A stretch of 8,227 bases of DNA from positions 1 to 8,227 of the forward strand of contig CBCSOX010000120.1 of NCBI GenBank assembly GCA_965141735.1, in the 5' to 3' direction. A program made the position numbers and the translations under genes. This document shows positions 1 through 5,901 of the stretch, one piece after another; the first letter of the stretch is position 1, and each line of letters opens with the position of its first letter. Source of the stretch: Massilioclostridium sp965141735 (lineage in GTDB: Bacteria > Bacillota > Clostridia > Oscillospirales > Ruminococcaceae). The notes under the pieces were generated by a model. The model was not told the DNA's origin, made no database searches, and saw only the letters and a list, made by a program, of their open reading frames with translations.

Positions 1-10
1 TATTACCTAT

Positions 11-39
11 ATCATACCTTTTTCGACTTGTATTGTCAA
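11..39 (-). promoter_or_regulatory. Consensus sigma-A promoter firing leftward out of the window
   Basis: Read on the minus strand there is TTGACA (positions 39-34), a 17-base spacer and TATGAT (16-11). The -35 is a perfect consensus match and the -10 matches at 5 of 6 positions. Transcription would begin about position 4 and leave the window, so the gene it serves is not visible. It lies just beyond the terminator of the pheA operon on the same strand, so it probably starts a separate transcription unit. Confidence 0.7.
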
Positions 40-75
40 ATATTTTATTGAGAAAATACAAAAGGGACCATAAAC

Positions 76-119
76 AAGGCGGAGCGGTGCCATCCTATTG
101 GAAGACACCGCTCCGCCTT
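76..119 (-). terminator. Terminator hairpin of the pheA operon
   Basis: A perfect 14-bp GC-rich stem (76-89 pairing with 106-119) closes a 16-base loop that can itself form a short CCA/TGG pair. It lies about 30 bases past the stop codon of the TIM-barrel gene on the minus strand. The tail after the stem in that direction (TTGTTTATGG) has only a short run of T, so the U-tract is modest. The position between the end of a leftward gene and a new leftward promoter supports termination. Confidence 0.75.
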
Positions 120-150
120 ACGTACAAAGGGGGTTATTTGAGAACCGTCC

Positions 151-1110
151 TCACCGGAACACATCCGCCTGTATGTGCAGAAGTTTTTGCTGTTCGGTGC
201 GGTTCCGGGCGAGAAATTCGTAAACGAGGTAATGGGGACTGATTCGTTCAATCAGCGCGCGCGTGCCGGCAAAAAGCATTGGCTGATGGGTATCAATTCT
301 GCCGACATGGGCGTAGGACTGCGCAAACCGATCGTAGTAGTCCGGCTCCATCGGCGGAATCTGTCGGCGTGCCCGCTCAACATATGCCCCGCTGAGGGAC
401 TGGTGCAGGTGCACTCCGCGGATAAAGCGGCAGAGGTCGCCGTGCCGGTCGAGAATGCTGTGCAGATAACGGCAGGCGTCCTCCCCGCTGCGCAGTGCGG
501 TGTTGGTGTGCAGCAAGTGCCCTGTGTCGAGGAGCAGCCCTTTTTTGGGAAAGTGCACCTGGTCGAGCAGGCGTCGGGTGAGGGCGGGATCGGTCAGCCT
601 CAGGCCGGGGTACCAGAGGTTTTCCATCAAAAAGTCAAAGGTGTACCCCCTCCCGTCGAGCAGCATGTTGATGAGCTGCGCCGCCGCGTCGATCACCTCC
701 TCATCGTTGTGGTGGTAGCGGTTGGTAAAGGTCTCCTCGAGCGTGACGTCACTGACGTGAAAGACGACATAGCGCGCGCCGAGCTGCTGTGCCTCGTCGA
801 GCTCCCGTTGAAACCGGTTGATCAGCGTCTCCCGGCCGCTGCCCCCATAAAAGTCGCGGCAGATCTCGAGCGAGCCGAACTCGCTGGTTAAGCGCCGGGT
901 ATCGTTGTTCCAAAAATCGAGCCAATAGGAATAGAAGGAAAGGTGTACCCCGATCACCGACTGGGGGCGCAGAATCCTCCTGCTGTCCTCCCCGGCGCAG
1001 ATCATCTCAAACCCGTCGCAGTAGGGGAAGCAGGAAGATTCCAGATCATCGGCATCTGCATATTCTGAAAGGCTTTGGTCGTTGCGCACGATGTGAAGCA
1101 GGGTGTACAT
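151..1110 (-). CDS. Xylose-isomerase-like TIM-barrel protein (AP endonuclease 2 / sugar isomerase superfamily)
   Basis: This 319-residue protein has the pattern of the divalent-metal TIM barrels that include sugar phosphate isomerases/epimerases and endonuclease IV. Acidic and histidine residues sit at the ends of predicted strands: VVFHVSD near residue 120, LMENLWYPG near 165 (Glu), LLLDTGHLL near 195 (Asp and His), GVHLHQS near 235 (two His) and YLVYEFL near 298 (Glu). In the superfamily such residues bind the metal. The start is ATG preceded by AGGAGG (1120-1115). It is the last gene of the leftward operon, 14 bases after the membrane protein gene, and is followed by a hairpin. The exact substrate cannot be read from the sequence. 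Sitting in an operon with pheA does not by itself prove a role in aromatic metabolism. The superfamily assignment is fairly secure and the reaction unknown. Confidence 0.8.
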   Translation of the reverse strand: MYTLLHIVRNDQSLSEYADADDLESSCFPYCDGFEMICAGEDSRRILRPQSVIGVHLSFYSYWLDFWNNDTRRLTSEFGSLEICRDFYGGSGRETLINRFQRELDEAQQLGARYVVFHVSDVTLEETFTNRYHHNDEEVIDAAAQLINMLLDGRGYTFDFLMENLWYPGLRLTDPALTRRLLDQVHFPKKGLLLDTGHLLHTNTALRSGEDACRYLHSILDRHGDLCRFIRGVHLHQSLSGAYVERARRQIPPMEPDYYDRFAQSYAHVGRIDTHQPMLFAGTRALIERISPHYLVYEFLARNRTEQQKLLHIQADVFR

Positions 1111-1124
1111 GGGTCCTCCTTTGG

Positions 1125-1712
1125 CTACATAGGGGTGATGGACAGCTCGATGACATAGGAATCCTTTTCCTTGCGCAGGGTGATGAATTTGTCGTCCACC
1201 ACATGTTCCTGATAGAGGAAGGTCTCATAGCGGATCAGCTGGGTTTTGCTCGCGATTTTGAGCAGCGCAACTTCGGCGGCGAGAATGTCCCGTTCCCGAC
1301 AGAGCGGTTTGACGAGGGAATCGACAAACGAATAGATTTCGGTGATCTGGGTCAGGTCAAATGCCGAGAGATCAATTCTTCCATTGATCTGGGAGATCTT
1401 TTTTCCATCTGTTTCGGAGAGAATGGAAAATGAGGCGACGTTGTTTTTTGCCGCGTATTCAAAGCGCACGCTCCCGTCCGGATTTTGAGTGAACCCGGTG
1501 ATCGTGTACTGTTCGGAGAGCGCTGTCACCTGGGCCTGGAGTTCCGGCAGCGGGCGCAGGTGAATGCTGCCCTTGCCAAAGAGCATCATCACCGCGTTGA
1601 TGTTGTAGAGCACCGCGCCGATGACACCGAGCAGAATGCAGATGATCAGAATCCACGCGATAAAATAGCGGGGGGCATACCGCTCGGAAAACTTCACGTT
1701 TGTTTTGGTCAA
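1125..1712 (-). CDS. Single-pass membrane-anchored protein of unknown function
   Basis: This 195-residue protein has a short, basic N-terminus, one strong hydrophobic segment at about residues 17-39 (rich in Ile, Leu and Val) and a soluble remainder of about 155 residues. By the positive-inside rule the C-terminal part should lie outside the cytoplasmic membrane. That part mixes short beta-type stretches (ITGFTQNPDGSVRFEY near 71) with an amphipathic helix around 130-155. I recognise no family or catalytic motif. The start is TTG at 1712, chosen because GGGGGAG (1724-1718) stands five bases upstream; a GTG five codons further in is the alternative. It is the middle gene of the operon, 35 bases after pheA and 14 before the TIM-barrel gene, so it is co-transcribed with both. 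The gene is real by context and base composition; its role is unknown. Confidence 0.75.
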   Translation of the reverse strand: MTKTNVKFSERYAPRYFIAWILIICILLGVIGAVLYNINAVMMLFGKGSIHLRPLPELQAQVTALSEQYTITGFTQNPDGSVRFEYAAKNNVASFSILSETDGKKISQINGRIDLSAFDLTQITEIYSFVDSLVKPLCRERDILAAEVALLKIASKTQLIRYETFLYQEHVVDDKFITLRKEKDSYVIELSITPM

Positions 1713-1747
1713 ACAGGCTCCCCCTTTCGGAACAGGCAGGATTGCGC

Positions 1748-2878
1748 CTATTCGTATTTGTAGTTCCCGAGAAACTTAAAGCCGGAAAGCTCGTTTGACA
1801 GGTCGTTGATCAGGTGGATGGTGCTGTCGCTGAGCACATTGCCGGTGAAATCGAGGTAAAAGATGACGTCAAAGTTTTTGTTGCCGATCGGTTTGGATTC
1901 GATTTTGGTAAGGTTGACCCTGCTGACCGCAAATTTGGTCAGCAGGTTGTAGAGAGAGCCGACCGCATTTGCAAGAGTGAGGGAGGTCGCCACCGTGTCG
2001 CACTCCGGGTTGGGGTAGAGGTGCTTGGAGATCACGATAAACCGGGTGTAGTTCTCATCAATATTTTGGATCCCCTCCCGCAGAATTTCAAGCCCGTATT
2101 CCTGCGCGCTTTCGGCAGAACAGATCGCGGCAAAGGGCTGCTCGCATTTTGAGACGAATTCAGCGGCAGCGGCGGTGTTGGAGTACTCCCGCTTGACCAG
2201 GTTGTGGGCGCAGATGAACTCGCTGCACTGGGCGAGCCCCTGGATGTAGGAATAGACCTCAGTGACGTCCTCGAGCTTTGTGCCCGGGCGGGCACAGAGG
2301 CAGTGGTTGATCTTGAGGCGGACCGAATGGTTGATGTAAAAATCGTGGCTTCGCATCAGGTCGTACACCTCGCTGACCGAGCCTGCATTGGAGTTCTCAA
2401 TCGGCAGCACCCCGCAGTCCACCTCGCCCGCCTGCACCGCGTTAAACACATCGCCGAACCGCTCAAACATGCGGATTTCCGCGTTTGGGAACTTCTTTTT
2501 CCCCGCGAGATAGGTGTAGGAGCCGACCACACCGGGACAGGCGACCACCGGGTGCTCAGGCGGGGAAGGGCGGCGCTTGACCGTCTCGAGCAGCGAGAGG
2601 GTCTGGCCGGAATAATCCCGCACCGTATTTTGCTGCAGGCATTTGCTGATGTTCATCAGGGTGGAAAACAGCACCTTGGCGCCCTGTGCGTTTCCCTCCG
2701 ATGCCTGGGCGCCGATCCGTTCGATGATCTGGTCTTCCCGGTCCCTGTGGAAAATCGGAAGGTTGTTTTCCCGTTTGTACTGTGCGACCCCTTTGACAAG
2801 CTCCATCCGCTCCTCAAACAGGCGCAGAATTTCCCCGTCGATTGTGTCGATCTGGCCTCGTATCTGTTGCAGGTCCAT
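1748..2878 (-). CDS. pheA: Bifunctional chorismate mutase / prephenate dehydratase (P-protein)
   Basis: This cytoplasmic 376-residue enzyme converts chorismate to prephenate and then to phenylpyruvate, the last committed steps of phenylalanine synthesis. Residues 1-85 form an AroQ-type chorismate mutase, with Arg7, Arg24, Lys35 and Glu48 at the positions of the known active-site residues. The dehydratase follows at about 108-285: GSYTYLAG near 118, the family signature LPIENSNAGSV near 158, and ENYTRFIVIS near 277 with the catalytic Thr-Arg-Phe. A C-terminal ACT domain (about 295-376) carries GSLYNLL and ESKPIGN, the equivalents of the GALxxxL and ESRP motifs that bind phenylalanine for feedback inhibition. 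Length and domain order match the family. The start ATG is preceded by AGGAGG (2891-2886). It is the first gene of a three-gene operon. The leader is only about 35 bases long, too short for a T-box or a peptide attenuator, so control is probably allosteric or at the promoter. Confidence 0.96.
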   Translation of the reverse strand: MDLQQIRGQIDTIDGEILRLFEERMELVKGVAQYKRENNLPIFHRDREDQIIERIGAQASEGNAQGAKVLFSTLMNISKCLQQNTVRDYSGQTLSLLETVKRRPSPPEHPVVACPGVVGSYTYLAGKKKFPNAEIRMFERFGDVFNAVQAGEVDCGVLPIENSNAGSVSEVYDLMRSHDFYINHSVRLKINHCLCARPGTKLEDVTEVYSYIQGLAQCSEFICAHNLVKREYSNTAAAAEFVSKCEQPFAAICSAESAQEYGLEILREGIQNIDENYTRFIVISKHLYPNPECDTVATSLTLANAVGSLYNLLTKFAVSRVNLTKIESKPIGNKNFDVIFYLDFTGNVLSDSTIHLINDLSNELSGFKFLGNYKYE

Positions 2879-2895
2879 GTGGACGCCTCCTGTTA

Positions 2896-2924
2896 TTGTA
2901 TTCAGTTTCTATCTTTACTATTAT
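2896..2924 (+). promoter_or_regulatory. Divergent promoter for the 192-residue protein gene
   Basis: TTGTAT (2896-2901), a 17-base spacer and TATTAT (2919-2924) form a plausible forward sigma-A promoter, giving a leader of about 70 bases before the ATG at 3004. The -10 lies inside an 11-base palindrome, ACTATTATAGT (2917-2927), which also holds the -10 of the pheA promoter. The two cannot be occupied by RNA polymerase together. Confidence 0.5.
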
Positions 2925-2948
2925 AGTGAATTTTTTGTCGCTTTACAA
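2920..2948 (-). promoter_or_regulatory. Promoter of the pheA operon
   Basis: On the minus strand TTGTAA (2948-2943), a 17-base spacer and a perfect TATAAT (2925-2920) precede pheA, with the expected start of transcription near 2913. The -10 overlaps the -10 of a forward promoter on the other strand. Confidence 0.75.
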
Positions 2949-3003
2949 GGGGGTGTTTAAAGGATTCCCCAAACGGCCATATTTAGAGTAAGGAGGTATA
3001 CAG

Positions 3004-3582
3004 ATGCACGAACAGGTATGTTATCATTTAAAGAATCTAAACACACTCGCGCGGGGGATGCGCATTGAGGAGAAACTCAACGAAATTAAGGGGGTGCGCG
3101 CCTTTGTCAACGTCGCGGCAGGGCGCGCGACCATCTACTACAACCGCAGGTGGGTGACTGAGCCTGAACTGCGCGGGATCGTTCGTGAGGCAGGAGGAAA
3201 AATACTCGACCCGCCGCGCGGAGAACTGCTCTCCCGCACCGGGGAGAACTGTGCCTTTGAGCTGTGTGACCTCGTCGCCAAGCCGGAGATCCCGGTGCAG
3301 CAGCTGCTCTGCTATGTGGATTCCCTCGTCGCTAAACAGCGCTATCCATTCGGAGAGGAAATCAGGCGGATTGCCAAAGCAAATGGAGTGGAGCCCCGGC
3401 GTGTCCGGCATTTGAGGCGGGGAAAAAACGAGGTGTCCGGGGTGATTGACAAACACCGCATCCGTGTCTCTACTGGCAGCTCTGGTGCACAGGAGCCGGA
3501 GGGGGATACCGTACAGCTGAGCCTTTCGGTGGACGGGGAACCAGTCGGGTATCTGGAGTTTTCCATGATCAGGGTGCGTTAA
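3004..3582 (+). CDS. Soluble P-type-ATPase-like protein: degenerate HMA domain plus nucleotide-binding-like domain
   Basis: I read this 192-residue protein as a heavy-metal P-type ATPase stripped of membrane helices, actuator domain and most of the phosphorylation domain. Residues 5-68 follow the HMA pattern (IEEKLNEIKGVRAFVNV, then VTEPELRGIVREAGGKI), but the CxxC cysteines become Thr14 and Arg17. Residues 77-83 (SRTGENC) sit where DKTGTLT would be, so the phosphorylated Asp is Ser77. Residues 98-192 resemble the nucleotide-binding domain: SLVAKQRYPFGEEI replaces the SEHPLAxAI region with Tyr114 instead of the HP histidine, then GKNEVSGVIDKHRIRV, and VDGEPVGYLEF at the end. No transmembrane segment is present. 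Metal binding, phosphorylation and normal ATP binding are therefore all unlikely; a sensory or scaffold role is speculation. The reading frame is intact and AGGAGGT (2991-2997) lies six bases before the ATG, so it is expressed rather than decaying. The family call is by eye and moderate. Confidence 0.6.
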   Translation: MHEQVCYHLKNLNTLARGMRIEEKLNEIKGVRAFVNVAAGRATIYYNRRWVTEPELRGIVREAGGKILDPPRGELLSRTGENCAFELCDLVAKPEIPVQQLLCYVDSLVAKQRYPFGEEIRRIAKANGVEPRRVRHLRRGKNEVSGVIDKHRIRVSTGSSGAQEPEGDTVQLSLSVDGEPVGYLEFSMIRVR

Positions 3583-3624
3583 CAGACAAATTTTGTGAAC
3601 GGGGTCCATAATATCCAGATTTTC

Positions 3625-3653
3625 TAGACAACTCTTGTGTTTTGTGGTATAAT
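3625..3653 (+). promoter_or_regulatory. Promoter of the AraC-family regulator gene
   Basis: TAGACA (3625-3630), a 17-base spacer and TATAAT (3648-3653) make a strong sigma-A promoter about 48 bases before the regulator's ATG. The 9-base sequence TTTTCTAGA occurs over the -35 (3620-3628) and again just before the ribosome site (3681-3689), which could be an operator pair for autoregulation. Confidence 0.75.
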
Positions 3654-3700
3654 AACGACAAAGAGAGATTGAGCAAGTGTTTTTCTAGAAAGGAGAGACT

Positions 3701-4609
3701 ATGGAAGCCTTTTACGAGAAAAGACGATATGACACCAATTTACGCGTTTGGACATGCTGTTACAACGGACTGACCTCCCTCCCGCACTACCACAGGGAAA
3801 TCGAGCTGCTCTACATCCGGCAGGGATGTGCGCACGTTGGGATCAACAGCCAGAGCTATACCTGCTACGGAGGCGACCTCGTGATTTCTCAGACAGGCGA
3901 TATGCACTACAGCAACAGCGAGAACGAGGATAACATTCTCGATTTTATCGTATTTGAGCCTTCTGTTCTCGAGACAGTCTACTCCAACGACCGCTCCCTC
4001 CAGTCGGTTTTGACCGCCAAGGAGCTGAAAAAAACCGGGATGGATGAAATTGTCCAGCGGATGTACTCCACCGTGCACAGCGAGCTGAAAAACCAGGAGA
4101 TGGATTTTGACACCCTCATCAAGCTCACGCTGAGCGAATTCTGGGTCAAATACACCCGGTACTTTGGCCAGGCGCGCACAGCGGAGGACCGCCAGCCGAT
4201 GGTGACCGCGCTCGCAAAACTGCAAAAGCTCATGGATTACATTGAGGACAACTTTGCAAACGATATCAGCCTTTCGGACACAGCGGAGATCATGGGTTAC
4301 GAGGTCTGCCACTGCTCCAAGGTGTTCAAAAAGCTCACCGGCGTCAACTTCACCGAGTATCTCAACAACGTCAAGGTCGGAAAGGCGATTGAGATGATCC
4401 GCAAATCCGAGTACAGCATCACCGATATCGCTATGCGCTGCGGGTTCAACAACATCCGCACCTTTAACCGGGTCTTTAAGTCGATCACCAAGATGACCCC
4501 GACCCACTTTATGAATACCAACCGGATTGTGCCGGAGTTCCACTCCCAGGCCAAGCCCATCAGCCACATGACCAGCACCGTCATCTCCTGCAAGGACAGC
4601 TGGGTCTAG
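3701..4609 (+). CDS. AraC-family transcriptional regulator with N-terminal cupin-type sensor domain
   Basis: This 302-residue protein has the classical two-part AraC plan. The N-terminal half is a cupin-like ligand domain: HYHREIELLYI (residues 29-39) carries the usual H-x-H-x-E pattern, followed by YGGDLVISQTGDMHY around 64-78. The C-terminal part (about 172-275) holds the two helix-turn-helix units: ISLSDTAEIMGYEVCHCSKVFKKL, then SITDIAMRCGFNNIRTFNRVFK and the closing family pattern MTPTHFM. Family members of this shape usually control sugar uptake or catabolism, but no transporter or glycosidase gene is adjacent, so the effector and targets are unknown. AAAGGAGAG (3689-3697) precedes the ATG. 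The gene has its own promoter and a hairpin after its stop, so it is probably monocistronic. The family call is secure. Confidence 0.93.
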   Translation: MEAFYEKRRYDTNLRVWTCCYNGLTSLPHYHREIELLYIRQGCAHVGINSQSYTCYGGDLVISQTGDMHYSNSENEDNILDFIVFEPSVLETVYSNDRSLQSVLTAKELKKTGMDEIVQRMYSTVHSELKNQEMDFDTLIKLTLSEFWVKYTRYFGQARTAEDRQPMVTALAKLQKLMDYIEDNFANDISLSDTAEIMGYEVCHCSKVFKKLTGVNFTEYLNNVKVGKAIEMIRKSEYSITDIAMRCGFNNIRTFNRVFKSITKMTPTHFMNTNRIVPEFHSQAKPISHMTSTVISCKDSWV

Positions 4610-4622
4610 GGGAAATGTATGC

Positions 4623-4654
4623 AAAGAGCCGCTCCCGGTGGGGGCAGGCTCTTT
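4623..4654 (+). terminator. Probable terminator after the AraC-family gene
   Basis: AAAGAGCC (4623-4630) pairs with GGCTCTTT (4647-4654), and the interior can extend the stem through GCTCCC and GGGGGC with a small bulge. It begins 14 bases after the stop codon. The T run after the stem is short and broken by AAA, so termination may be partial, with some read-through into the dehydrogenase gene. Confidence 0.6.
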
Positions 4655-4664
4655 AAATTTGGTA

Positions 4665-4693
4665 TTGATAATCGGCGGCGGACATGTTATAAT
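4665..4693 (+). promoter_or_regulatory. Promoter of the isocitrate dehydrogenase-rex operon
   Basis: TTGATA (4665-4670), a 17-base spacer and TATAAT (4688-4693) form a strong sigma-A promoter. A TG at 4685-4686 adds an extended -10 element. The start of transcription is expected near 4700, inside the putative Rex site. Confidence 0.8.
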
Positions 4694-4708
4694 TTTAACA
4701 GTTAACAA
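4692..4708 (+). promoter_or_regulatory. Putative Rex operator
   Basis: TTAACAA (4702-4708) is a perfect half-site of the clostridial Rex consensus TTGTTAA-N4-TTAACAA. The opposite half is imperfect: ATTTTAA (4692-4698) matches 5 of 7 but with a three-base rather than four-base gap. Seen differently, TTAACA is directly repeated at 4695-4700 and 4702-4707. The element covers the expected transcription start immediately after the -10, where a bound repressor would block initiation, and rex is the second gene of this operon. Position is strong evidence and sequence match only fair. Confidence 0.45.
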
Positions 4709-4730
4709 TTCAAATTCAGGAGGTTTCACA

Positions 4731-5888
4731 ATGAGCAAAATCACAAACGCCACAGAGCATTTTGCAAAACTGATCCAGGACCAGCTTGAGCGCATTGAGC
4801 GCATGAAGGCGGAAAAGGATTTTCTGGATTACTCCAAACTCGATAAAATCATCATCGGCGTGTGCGGCGGCGACGGCATTGGCCCGGTCATCACCAATGA
4901 GGCGCACCGCGTTTTGGAATATCTTCTCAGAGACGAAGTGGCGAAGGGAAAAGTGGAGTTCAAGGTCATCGACGGCCTGACCATCGAAAACCGCGCCAAG
5001 GTCGGCAAGGCGATTCCGGACGATGTGCTCGAAGAGCTTAAATCCTGCCATGTCATCCTCAAGGGGCCGACCACCACTCCCCGCGCCGGCGACCCATGGC
5101 CGAACATCGAGAGCGCGAACGTCGCGATGAGAAAAGAGCTTGATTTGTTCGCCAACGTCCGCCCGGTCAAGGTTCCTGAAGAGGGCATCGACTGGACCTT
5201 CTTCCGCGAGAACACCGAAGGCGCCTACACCCTCGGCTCCTGCGGCATCAACGTCGACGAGGACCTCGCGATTGACTTCACCGTCACCACCCAGCAGGGA
5301 ACCGAGCGGATCGCCCGCCTCGCCTACGACTACGCCAAGAAAAACCACAAGGACCGTGTCTCGATCATCACCAAGGCGAACGTCATCAAGACCACCGACG
5401 GCAACTTCCTCAAACTCTGCCAGAAGATCGGCGAGGAATACCCCGAGATCAAAACTGACGACTGGTACATCGATATCACCACCGCCAAGCTCATTGACAA
5501 AAAGAGAAGGACCGACTTCCGCGTCTTCATCCTCCCCAACCTCTACGGCGACATCATCACCGACGAGGCGGCGGAGTTCCAGGGCGGCGTCGGCACTGCG
5601 GGCAGCGCAAACCTCGGCAAGCGCTACGCGATGTTCGAGGCGATCCACGGCTCAGCCCCCCGCATGGTGGACGAGGGACGCGACAAATACGCAGACCCCT
5701 GCTCCATCCTGCGCGCAAGCGTGCTGCTGCTCTCCCACATCGGCTACCAGGCCGAGGCGGACAAGCTCGAAAAAGCGCTTGACCTCTGCATGTATGAGGA
5801 GAAAAAGCATGTGATCACCGGCCGTGCGGACGGTGCGACCACCAAAGAATTCGGCGACTACGTCATGGAGACGACCGAAAGAATCTAA
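4731..5888 (+). CDS. icd: Isocitrate/isopropylmalate-family dehydrogenase, most likely isocitrate dehydrogenase
   Basis: This 385-residue cytoplasmic enzyme should oxidatively decarboxylate isocitrate to 2-oxoglutarate, supplying glutamate synthesis in an anaerobe. The substrate residues follow E. coli isocitrate dehydrogenase with identical spacing: Ser128, Asn130, Arg134 and Arg144 (equivalents of 113, 115, 119 and 129), then Arg159 and Tyr166 in RENTEGAY, Lys220, and metal ligands Asp274 and Asp278. The Ser and Asn argue for isocitrate over isopropylmalate. The coenzyme loop reads HGSAPRM: Arg311 and Met312 stand where NAD enzymes usually have Asp and the E. coli NADP enzyme has Lys-Tyr, so coenzyme choice is uncertain. 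An N-terminal stretch of about 38 residues precedes the first strand. The start at 4731 is chosen because AGGAGGT (4719-4725) stands just upstream; an earlier in-frame start lies before the promoter. It is followed after 13 bases by rex. Confidence 0.9.
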   Translation: MSKITNATEHFAKLIQDQLERIERMKAEKDFLDYSKLDKIIIGVCGGDGIGPVITNEAHRVLEYLLRDEVAKGKVEFKVIDGLTIENRAKVGKAIPDDVLEELKSCHVILKGPTTTPRAGDPWPNIESANVAMRKELDLFANVRPVKVPEEGIDWTFFRENTEGAYTLGSCGINVDEDLAIDFTVTTQQGTERIARLAYDYAKKNHKDRVSIITKANVIKTTDGNFLKLCQKIGEEYPEIKTDDWYIDITTAKLIDKKRRTDFRVFILPNLYGDIITDEAAEFQGGVGTAGSANLGKRYAMFEAIHGSAPRMVDEGRDKYADPCSILRASVLLLSHIGYQAEADKLEKALDLCMYEEKKHVITGRADGATTKEFGDYVMETTERI

Positions 5889-5901
5889 GAGGGGTTAACC
5901 A

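Noticed and set aside
175..891. Forward ORF of 238 codons opposite the TIM-barrel gene
   Set aside because: It is the antisense shadow of a gene with clear superfamily motifs, with no family resemblance of its own.
2879..2915. T-box, phenylalanine leader peptide or attenuator before pheA
   Set aside because: The leader is only about 35 bases and holds no Phe-codon run or hairpin pair.
2204..2926. Forward ORF of 240 codons opposite pheA
   Set aside because: It lies antisense to a secure pheA and is a by-product of GC-rich third positions.
4638..4730. Upstream in-frame start for the dehydrogenase at 4638
   Set aside because: It precedes the promoter and includes the terminator arm; the ATG at 4731 has AGGAGGT at proper spacing.
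3740..4804. Minus-strand ORF of 354 codons across the AraC-family gene and the next promoter
   Set aside because: It is antisense to a clear regulator and runs through a promoter and terminator; rich in Val/Asp/Leu in the manner of shadow frames.
4716..5648. Minus-strand ORF of 310 codons opposite isocitrate dehydrogenase
   Set aside because: Shadow frame in high-GC coding sequence with no recognisable domain.
5140..5814. Forward 224-codon ORF rich in Ser, Thr, Pro and Arg
   Set aside because: It lies inside the dehydrogenase gene in another frame; the low-complexity composition reflects codon bias.
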